Positions 52,775-59,162 of a stretch of DNA of 64,000 nt are shown here, in pieces. The DNA comes from an uncultured Eubacteriales bacterium. GTDB lineage: Bacteria; Bacillota; Clostridia; Oscillospirales; Acutalibacteraceae. The translations under genes and the position numbers were made by a program. Each line of letters opens with the position of its first letter. Position 1 is the first letter of the stretch. The notes under the pieces were generated by a model, which did no database searches, was not told where the DNA came from, and saw nothing but the letters and a program-made list of their open reading frames with translations. The stretch lies in contig CAKUAQ010000002.1 in the NCBI GenBank assembly GCA_934636435.1, positions 1-64,000 of the forward strand, given 5' to 3'.

Positions 52775-52864
52775 ATGAACGCCGCCAAGCGCCTGAATCG
52801 GGAGCAGCTATCCCATCTGACCGCCATCATGCGGGATATGGCGGAGCGGAAAACCGATAAATAA
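52775..52864 (+). CDS. possible 29-residue peptide
   Basis: MNAAKRLNREQLSHLTAIMRDMAERKTDK: an amphipathic, charged sequence that looks more protein-like than the surrounding frames, and the frame is readable back to VSEHIKV. AAAGG lies only a few bases before the ATG. It may be a small protein or the tail of a lost gene; no family recognised. Confidence 0.3.
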   Translation: MNAAKRLNREQLSHLTAIMRDMAERKTDK

Positions 52865-53100
52865 CCGCTGCCCGCCCTCATCCTCTGTTATAAAGTAAGT
52901 ACAGCGCCCGTACTTTGCTTAATAATGCGAAACGCAGGCGCTTTTTCGTTATGTGAGGTCTGAGAGAGTTCCCTCGGCGCTCATGCGCCGCCATAGCGGC
53001 CGATGCCTGCCAGGCAACCGCCGCTGTCCCGGCGCCGTCTGCCGTGCCTGTGCCATACCGCAAAAAAAGCCGCACGATTTTGTGCGGCTTTTTTCTGCTC

Positions 53101-53177
53101 TGGCGTCCCCGATTGGAGTCGAACCAACGGCCTATCGCTTAGGAGGCGATCGCTCTATCCTACTGAGCTACGGAGAC
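53101..53177 (-). tRNA. tRNA-Arg (anticodon CCT)
   Basis: On the minus strand: acceptor GTCTCCG/CGGGGAC, D stem GCTC/GAGC, anticodon stem ATCGC/GCGAT with loop CTCCTAA (CCT, reads AGG), T arm with TTCGACT loop, and an encoded 3' CCA (53101-53103). All stems pair. Confidence 0.95.
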
Positions 53178-53418
53178 GGATACCGATTGATAGTGTACCC
53201 ATTCTCCGCGGATTTGTCAAGGGGTCGCGGCAAAAAAGCACAATTTTCCACAGTTGTGCCGCCGGCGGCGGAGACCGACAACGGTCGGTGAACCCGCACG
53301 GCGCGCGGGGTATCCTGAGCAGCTGCGGAACAAAGCTCCCGTACAGCCGACTTTGCGCCGTCAAACGGAAACAACACCGGCATAAACGGTAAGATTTCGT
53401 CCGGTTTGCGTGTTTTTC

Positions 53419-53447
53419 TTGCAGTCCCCCCGTCCTCGTGCTATAAT
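53419..53447 (+). promoter_or_regulatory. promoter of the DUF3048 lipoprotein gene
   Basis: TTGCAG (53419-53424) and TATAAT (53442-53447) with a 17-base spacer and TG extension, 30 bases before the start codon. Confidence 0.85.
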
Positions 53448-53477
53448 GAGGAAAAACCACGAAAGAAGGATTTTTCC

Positions 53478-54548
53478 ATGACACATTCCCTTTTGCGGCG
53501 GCTGACAGCGGCCGGAGCGGTGCTCCTGCTGCTGGCGGCGCTGGGCGGCTGTGGGCAGCAGCCCGCCGCCGATTCTTCGGCTCCCGCCCCCACCGCGCCT
53601 ACGACCACCACCACCACCGCCCCCAAGTTGGGACTGAACCGGCTCACCGGGCTGGAGGATATGGCCACCGACAACGACCGCCCCATCGGGTTTGTGGTCA
53701 CGGACGAGACCTCTACGCTGGTGCAGCTGGGGCTGGAATCCGCCGATTTCTACTTTGAGGCGGAAACCGAGGGGGGCATTCCCCGGATTCTGGCGGTGTA
53801 TTCCAGCGTGGATCGGATCCCCGAGGCCATCGGTCCGGTGCGCTCCGCCCGTCCCCATTTTGTGAAGATTGCCAAGGCGCTGGACGCAATCTATTGCCAC
53901 ATCGGCGGCTCCCCCTCCGGACTGGACACCATCAAGCAGCTGGGAGTCACCGAGCTGACCAACACCTACATCACCCACCCGGTGCTGAAGGCCAGCAAGA
54001 ATTTTTCCTGGAACCGGTCGGCATACATGAAGGATAAGGTCACGGAGAAGATCCGGAAACAGAAGATTGCCGTCACCTCCTCCTATAAATCCCCCTACCG
54101 GTTCGGCACCAAGTCCGGCTCCCTGAACGCCAACACAGTGAATGTGCAGATCTCCGAGGCCTATCACATGGCCTTCACCTATGACGGCGGGCGCGGTGTG
54201 TATCAGAAGCACCGGAACACGCTGGAGTCTCCCGTCCACGTCACCGCCACCGGCGGCACCATCGAGGCCGCCAACGTGATCGTGATGTATGCGCCCCGGT
54301 CGGTGGACGAAACCTACACCTACGATAAGCAGAACGACAAGCAGACCACCCGCTATAATTTTGCCATGGAAAACGGCAGCGGCACACTGGCCAGCGGCGG
54401 CACGGCGCGGGATATCCGCTACACCTGCACCACCGCCGGGCTGCATTTCTATGAAAGCGACGGCACCACCCCGCTGACGGTCGCCCCGGGTAAAACCTTT
54501 GTATGTCTGGTGGGCAGTCATCTGCGGAACAGCACGAAGATCAACTGA
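53478..54548 (+). CDS. DUF3048 (YerB-like) lipoprotein
   Basis: 356 residues. Signal peptide with lipobox LAALGGC (Cys about residue 25), then a Ser/Pro/Thr linker (TAPTTTTTTAPK). The DUF3048 domain follows: NRLTGLEDMATDNDRPIGFVV, EAETEGGIPRILAVYSS, IGPVRSARPHFVKIAKALDAI and HIGGSPSGLD. Family function is not established; B. subtilis YerB is a putative membrane lipoprotein. Single-gene unit with its own promoter and terminator, convergent with the noc-like gene. Confidence 0.88.
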   Translation: MTHSLLRRLTAAGAVLLLLAALGGCGQQPAADSSAPAPTAPTTTTTTAPKLGLNRLTGLEDMATDNDRPIGFVVTDETSTLVQLGLESADFYFEAETEGGIPRILAVYSSVDRIPEAIGPVRSARPHFVKIAKALDAIYCHIGGSPSGLDTIKQLGVTELTNTYITHPVLKASKNFSWNRSAYMKDKVTEKIRKQKIAVTSSYKSPYRFGTKSGSLNANTVNVQISEAYHMAFTYDGGRGVYQKHRNTLESPVHVTATGGTIEAANVIVMYAPRSVDETYTYDKQNDKQTTRYNFAMENGSGTLASGGTARDIRYTCTTAGLHFYESDGTTPLTVAPGKTFVCLVGSHLRNSTKIN

Positions 54549-54565
54549 TCGGTCGGATCATAGCC

Positions 54566-54604
54566 ACGCCCCCCGGAGCAGCTTTGCTCCGGGGGGCGTG
54601 TTGC
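54566..54604. terminator. terminator between the lipoprotein and noc-like genes
   Basis: ACGCCCCCCGGAGCA (54566-54580), GCTT loop, TGCTCCGGGGGGCGT (54585-54599), then GTTGC. Usable in both directions. Confidence 0.75.
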
Positions 54605-54640
54605 GGTTATGCAGAAATTTTCGGTCGGGATGGACGCGCG

Positions 54641-55468
54641 TCAGCGGCTCAGCAGCGGCTTGCGGGCTCCGGTCTTGGGGATACGCACCACATACTCGAT
54701 AAAGTCCCCCTCCTCCCGCCGCTGGGAGGAGGCGGAAATGCCGCCCCGACGCATAATATCCAGCGCGTGGTTCACGGTATTGAAGAATACCCGCACATCC
54801 CTCACCAGCGGCTGCGCCGGGCGGCGGCGCACCCGCCCCGCCAGCAGCTCCTCCACCAGCCGTTCGCTGCGGGCCACGGTCATATGCTCTGCGATCATCC
54901 GCTCCAGCGCCTGGCCCCGCAGGGCATCGTCCTCCAACCGCAGCAGCGCCCGGGCGTGGCGCTCGGTCAGCCCCGCCTGCTGCATCCGCTGGCGCTCCTC
55001 CTCCGGCAGCCGCAGCAGCCGCAGCTTATTGGCCACCGCCGATTGAGAATATCCCAGCTGCTGCGCCGCCTCGCTCTGGGTCAGCTCATAATCCTGTATG
55101 AGCCGCTGAATGCCCTCCGCCACCTCAAAGCAATTCATGTTTTCACGCTGGAGATTTTCCACCAGCGCCAGTACACTGCGCTGGCGGTCGGTGACCGACA
55201 GCTCCACGCAGGGCACCCGACTGAGCCCGGCAATGCGGGCGGCGCGCAGCCGCCGCTCCCCGGCGATCAGCACCGGCCCCTCCGGCTCCATCGACACCGT
55301 CAGCGGCTGCAGCACCCCGTTTTCGCTGATGCTCTGCGCCAGCTCCACCAGCCCCTCCAGCGGAAATTCCCGCCGGGGCTGGCTGGGGTTAGGACGGATA
55401 TCCGCCGTGGGGATCATCCATACCTGCCCCTGACACTCATAAGGTCGCTTCAATTTTCGATCTCGCAT
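54641..55468 (-). CDS. noc: ParB-family DNA-binding protein, Noc-like
   Basis: 275 residues. ParB-N domain with PNPSQPRREFPLEGLVELAQSI (in part), QPLTVSM and LIAGERRLRAARIAGLS, then ENLQRENMNCFEVAEGIQRLI and helix-turn-helix LTQSEAAQQLGYSQSAVANKLRLLRLP. It is distinct from the ParB at 47243. Position directly after rsmG is that of Noc, the nucleoid occlusion paralog, but the parS-contacting region is close to ParB's and a parS site lies 37 bases upstream, so a second ParB role is possible. ATG at 55468 with AGGGGA. Confidence 0.85.
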   Translation of the reverse strand: MRDRKLKRPYECQGQVWMIPTADIRPNPSQPRREFPLEGLVELAQSISENGVLQPLTVSMEPEGPVLIAGERRLRAARIAGLSRVPCVELSVTDRQRSVLALVENLQRENMNCFEVAEGIQRLIQDYELTQSEAAQQLGYSQSAVANKLRLLRLPEEERQRMQQAGLTERHARALLRLEDDALRGQALERMIAEHMTVARSERLVEELLAGRVRRRPAQPLVRDVRVFFNTVNHALDIMRRGGISASSQRREEGDFIEYVVRIPKTGARKPLLSR

Positions 55469-55504
55469 ACCGATTCCCCTTTCTGTTGCGGCTCCGCGGG
55501 GAAA

Positions 55505-55520
55505 TGTTTCACGTGAAACA
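55505..55520. promoter_or_regulatory. parS site 2
   Basis: A second exact TGTTTCACGTGAAACA, just upstream of the noc-like gene and 5.3 kb from parS site 1. Confidence 0.95.
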
Positions 55521-55634
55521 ATGCAAAGCAGCCCTTTCTCCCCCGGCGGATGCCCTCCTGCATCCTCACCATACCACACCGGGCGGAGAAAAGGCTGTCA
55601 CATTCGGTTGTCGGGAAATGATTTTTTCGGGAAA

Positions 55635-56360
55635 TTACAAGGGCTTTTTTGTGATTTTCGTTCCCTGCCGGGGATAGGCTGTCGGGGTGTGGGCAATCTT
55701 GTCGATGGGCAGCAGCAGCCGCTCCATGGATTCCTCCCCCGCCGCCGTGGCGGGCAGCGTCACCGCCAGCGGTGCGCCCGACCGGCCGCCCAACAGCTGG
55801 ATGGCGCGGGCCGCCGCCGCGCTCTCCTGTGCACCGTCCCGGCCTTTCAGCGCGATGAACCGGCCGCCTAATTTCACGAAGGGCAGACAGTATTCGGACA
55901 GCGCCGGCAACGCCGCCACCGCCCGGGCGGTGGCCACGTCGAACTGCTCCCGCAGGGTGGGATCGCGGCCGCCCTCCTCGGCGCGGGCGTGCACCCGGCG
56001 GGCGTCCAGCCCCAGCGCGCCGCACAAGGTCTCCAGAAACACCAGCCGCTTATTGAGACTGTCCAGCAGAGTCAGCCGGCAGTCCGGGCGCAGCAGCGCC
56101 AGCGGCACCCCGGGGAAGCCCGCCCCGGTGCCCACATCGATGAGAGAAAAGGCTCCCTCCGGCAGCAGCGGCGCCGCCGCCAAGCTGTCGGCAAAGTGCT
56201 TCACCGTAATGCCCGCCGGGTCGGTGATGGCGGTCAGGTTGATATTTTCGTTCCATTCCACCAGCAGGCGGGCATAGATATCCAGCCGCTCCGCCAGCTC
56301 CGCCGAAACCTCCACAGAAAACCCGGCGGCAATGCGGGTCAACAATTCCCGGTCGATCAT
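55635..56360 (-). CDS. rsmG: 16S rRNA (guanine527-N7)-methyltransferase
   Basis: 241 residues. NENINLTAITDPAGITVKHFADSL, then SAM motif IDVGTGAGFPGVPLALLRPD and LLDSLNKRLVFLETLC, KLGGRFIALKG. Methylates G527 of 16S rRNA; loss gives low-level streptomycin resistance. The C-terminal tail (TPTAYPRQGTKITKKPL) is typical. Follows mnmG with a 200-base spacer that contains a duplicated piece of mnmG. Confidence 0.95.
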   Translation of the reverse strand: MIDRELLTRIAAGFSVEVSAELAERLDIYARLLVEWNENINLTAITDPAGITVKHFADSLAAAPLLPEGAFSLIDVGTGAGFPGVPLALLRPDCRLTLLDSLNKRLVFLETLCGALGLDARRVHARAEEGGRDPTLREQFDVATARAVAALPALSEYCLPFVKLGGRFIALKGRDGAQESAAAARAIQLLGGRSGAPLAVTLPATAAGEESMERLLLPIDKIAHTPTAYPRQGTKITKKPL

Positions 56361-56420
56361 GAAAGCATCCTTCCTCTCCTGTTTTTTGGGGTTCGCCGCG
56401 GGAGCGGCGGCAGCGCCGCC

Positions 56421-56534
56421 GTTTCCTGCACCTCTTTGTGCGGCCCATGAATATCCCCGTAGGGCGTGTCCGGAGACAGCCGCCGCTTTCCCATCCGGCG
56501 CATCTCGTCGATATCTCGTTGCTTCCGGCGGATC
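56421..56534 (-). pseudogene. duplicated fragment of the mnmG 3' end
   Basis: This stretch aligns with 56689-56802 inside mnmG at a constant offset of 268 bases. In translation it reads RRKQRDIDEMRRMGKRR and SPDTPYGDIHGPHKEVQE, against RREQRDIDEMRRLEKRR and APDTPYDTIHGLRKEAQE in MnmG. It has no start of its own and diverges by many substitutions, so the duplication is old. Confidence 0.85.
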
Positions 56535-56564
56535 GGTCGCGGCAAGCCGCCCACAGAGCGCTGC

Positions 56565-58451
56565 CTATTTTTCCTCCGGTGTCCGGCCCCGGGTGCTGCT
56601 CCACACGATCAGCACCGAAATGTCCGACGGGCTGACTCCGCTGATGCGGGAGGCCTGCCCTATGCTGTCGGGACGCACCCGCAGCAGCTTTTCCTGTGCC
56701 TCTTTGCGCAGCCCGTGAATCGTATCGTAGGGTGTATCCGGTGCGAGCCGGCGCTTTTCCAGTCGCCGCATCTCATCGATGTCCCGCTGCTCCCGGCGGA
56801 TGTAGCCCTCGTATTTCAGCTCTACCTCCAGCTGCTCCATCACCAGCGACTCCAATTCCGGCCGACCGGTATCCACCGGGGTCAGCACCGCATAGCCCAG
56901 CTGGGGGCGGCGCAGCAGCTCCTCCAGCCGCACACCGGTGGCCACGGGGGTGGTGCCGCTGGCGGTCAGCAGAGCATTCAGTTCCTCCGAGGGGGGCAGA
57001 ACGGTGTCGTGCAGGCGGCGGCGCTCCGCTTCCTTGGCTGCCTGTCGGGCGGTGAAGTGCGCCCACCGGGCATCGTCCACCAGTCCGACCTGCCGTCCCA
57101 GCGGGGTCAGCCGCACGTCGGCATTGTCCTGTCGCAGCACCAGTCGGTATTCGCTGCGGCTGGTCATCATCCGATAGGGGTCGGTGCAGCCCTTGGTCAC
57201 CAGATCATCCACCAGCGTACCGATATAGCTGGACGCCCGATCAAGGATCAGCGGCTCCTCCCCCTTCAGCTTAAGAGCGGCGTTGATACCCGCCACCAGC
57301 CCCTGAGCAGCGGCCTCCTCGTACCCGGAGCTGCCGTTGAACTGCCCGGCACCGTACAGCCCCGGCACATCCGGAAATTCCAGCGTCATGCTCATCTGCA
57401 CCGGATCCACGCAATCGTATTCGATGGCATAGGCGGGGCGCATCACCTGCACCTGCTCCAATCCGGGGATGGTGTGCAGGAATTGCAGCTGCACATCCAC
57501 CGGCAAACTGGAGCTAAGCCCCTGCAGGTACATTTCCTCCGTGTTTTTGCCGCAAGGCTCGATGAACACCTGATGACGCTCCTTGTCGGCAAATCGCACG
57601 ATCTTATCCTCGATGCTGGGGCAATACCGGGGGCCGACTCCCTCAATTTTGCCGCCGTACAGGGGCGAGCGGTGGAGATTGTCCAGAATCACCCGCTTGG
57701 TTGCGGCGGAGGTCCAGGTGATATGGCAGGGCAGCGTATTGTGGAGGGGCACATCCGTCTCAAAGGAAAAGGGCGTCACCGGCTCCTCCCCGTCCTGCTG
57801 CTCCAGCCGGGTGAAGTCGATGCTGCGGCGCAGCACCCGGGAGGGGGTGCCGGTCTTGAAACGGCGCAGCCGCAGCCCCAGCTGCTCCAGCGAGGCGGAC
57901 AGCGCCGTGGCGGGGAACATCCCGTCGGGGCCGCTGTCGTAGGACACGTCCCCCACATACACCCTGCCCCGCAGGAAGGTACCGGTGGCCAGCACCACCG
58001 CCCGCGCCAGATATTGCACCTCCAGCCGGGTGGTCAGCCGGAACCGGCCGTCCTCCAATCGCTCCAGCCGGACGATTTCCCCCTGCCGCAGCTCCAGATT
58101 TTCCGTCTGCTCCAGCGTGTGCTTCATATCGGTGGAATAGGCCCGCCGGTCGATCTGCGCCCGCAGGGAATGCACCGCCGGACCCTTGCCCCGGTTGAGC
58201 ATCCGGCTTTGCAGCATATTCCGGTCGGCGGCTTTTCCCATTTCGCCGCCCAGCGCGTCGATCTCCCGCACCAGATGTCCCTTCGCCGTGCCGCCGATAG
58301 AGGGGTTGCAGGGCATATTCCCCACCCAGTCCAGATTGATGGTGAACAGCGCCGTTTTGCACCCCAGCCGGGCGGCGGCCAGCGCCGCCTCGATGCCCGC
58401 ATGACCGGCGCCGATCACCGCAATGTCGTATTCCGCTTCTACAAATTCCAT
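56565..58451 (-). CDS. mnmG: tRNA uridine-34 carboxymethylaminomethyl modification enzyme MnmG (GidA)
   Basis: 628 residues. FAD Rossmann motif VIGAGHAGIEAALAAARLG at the N-terminus, NPSIGGTAKGHLVREIDALGG, GTFLRGRVYVGD, SRVLRRSIDF and YCPSIEDKIVRFADK are GidA signatures, with the C-terminal helical domain binding tRNA and MnmE. mnmE is not adjacent in this window. The final residues (STRGRTPEEK) follow the motif PDSIGQASRISGVSPSDI. Confidence 0.96.
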   Translation of the reverse strand: MEFVEAEYDIAVIGAGHAGIEAALAAARLGCKTALFTINLDWVGNMPCNPSIGGTAKGHLVREIDALGGEMGKAADRNMLQSRMLNRGKGPAVHSLRAQIDRRAYSTDMKHTLEQTENLELRQGEIVRLERLEDGRFRLTTRLEVQYLARAVVLATGTFLRGRVYVGDVSYDSGPDGMFPATALSASLEQLGLRLRRFKTGTPSRVLRRSIDFTRLEQQDGEEPVTPFSFETDVPLHNTLPCHITWTSAATKRVILDNLHRSPLYGGKIEGVGPRYCPSIEDKIVRFADKERHQVFIEPCGKNTEEMYLQGLSSSLPVDVQLQFLHTIPGLEQVQVMRPAYAIEYDCVDPVQMSMTLEFPDVPGLYGAGQFNGSSGYEEAAAQGLVAGINAALKLKGEEPLILDRASSYIGTLVDDLVTKGCTDPYRMMTSRSEYRLVLRQDNADVRLTPLGRQVGLVDDARWAHFTARQAAKEAERRRLHDTVLPPSEELNALLTASGTTPVATGVRLEELLRRPQLGYAVLTPVDTGRPELESLVMEQLEVELKYEGYIRREQRDIDEMRRLEKRRLAPDTPYDTIHGLRKEAQEKLLRVRPDSIGQASRISGVSPSDISVLIVWSSTRGRTPEEK

Positions 58452-58479
58452 ACTCGTTACTTCCTTGTCTGCCGCTTAA

Positions 58480-58700
58480 TATATACTAAAAATGGCGATA
58501 TTTCCTTTTTTTTGGTTTTTCACAAAGTTTTCCACTTTTCCACCGGAAAATTTCGCCATTTCAAGGGGAAAACCCGGATTATCCCCAGAGTAGAGGGATT
58601 TATTTCACAGTTTCCACCGAGTTTTCCACAATACACCCGGAAAATCCGCGCAACGGCGGGGTTTTCGACCGCCCGGGCGGTGGAAAACCTATTTTATTTC
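58480..58700. other. cluster of DnaA-box-like sequences, candidate oriC
   Basis: Between mnmG and gyrA. TTTTCCACT (58528), TTTTCCACC (58536), TTATCCCCA (58579), TTTTCCACA (58622) and, on the other strand, TTTTCCACC (58679-58687) each differ from TTATCCACA by one or two bases. An A/T-rich stretch (58480-58530) adjoins them. gidA/mnmG proximity is common for origins, but gene orientation argues for caution. Confidence 0.5.
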
Positions 58701-58778
58701 CAACACCGGGCGCATAAAAGGGGTAGCGGTCCCATAGATATTACCAACTGTAAATTTTATGAGAGCTGGTGCGACGCA

Positions 58779-58856
58779 ATGGACAAAAAGCTGCGGTTCT
58801 GGTTCTGGTGCGGCATTGCCATTGCAATCCTGTGGGTGCTGGCGGCCAGATATTAG
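58779..58856 (+). CDS. possible 25-residue single-span membrane peptide
   Basis: MDKKLRFWFWCGIAIAILWVLAARY: positive N-terminus, one hydrophobic helix, short charged end. The pattern is that of a small membrane protein. GAGAG lies 16-20 bases upstream, so translation is uncertain. Lies between the DnaA-box cluster and the repeats; no family recognised. Confidence 0.35.
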   Translation: MDKKLRFWFWCGIAIAILWVLAARY

Positions 58857-59009
58857 ATGTCAAACGCTGCCCGGATCACCCGCCGGGAGACGGCGGAAAA
58901 ATGCTCAATCGACAGCGCAGCAGGTGCATTGTGCGCCGCGGTGACGACCATATGGAAGGACCGCATGCAAATTTCAGCTCACCCGTTCTGTGCCGGCAGT
59001 ATGAATCCC

Positions 59010-59085
59010 GCCGTTTCTCCTAACGACCAACCACTAACCACTAACGACTAATAACCACTAACGACTAATAACCACTAACGACTAA
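59010..59085. repeat. TAACGACTAA-family repeats, 17-bp tandem units
   Basis: GTTTCTCCTAACGACCAACC is followed by three tandem copies of CCACTAACGACTAATAA (from 59038, period 17). The same core occurs at 48122-48608 and 62895-62950. Immediately downstream of gyrA. Confidence 0.88.
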
Positions 59086-59089
59086 ATTC

Positions 59090-59122
59090 AAACTCCCGGC
59101 CCCGGCGGGGTCGGGAGTTTTT
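59090..59122. terminator. terminator downstream of gyrA
   Basis: AAACTCCCGGCCCC (59090-59103) pairs with GGGGTCGGGAGTTT (59107-59120) with one G.T/C mismatch; TT continues on the plus strand and TTTGAATTT on the minus strand. Confidence 0.75.
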
Positions 59123-59162
59123 TCCGGTTGCCGCAAAACCCGATCCACGGCAACCGAGGAAT

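Noticed and set aside
59038..59085. CRISPR-like short repeats or plasmid-type iterons
   Set aside because: Units are 17 bases with no spacers; the same core is dispersed elsewhere and no Rep gene is nearby.
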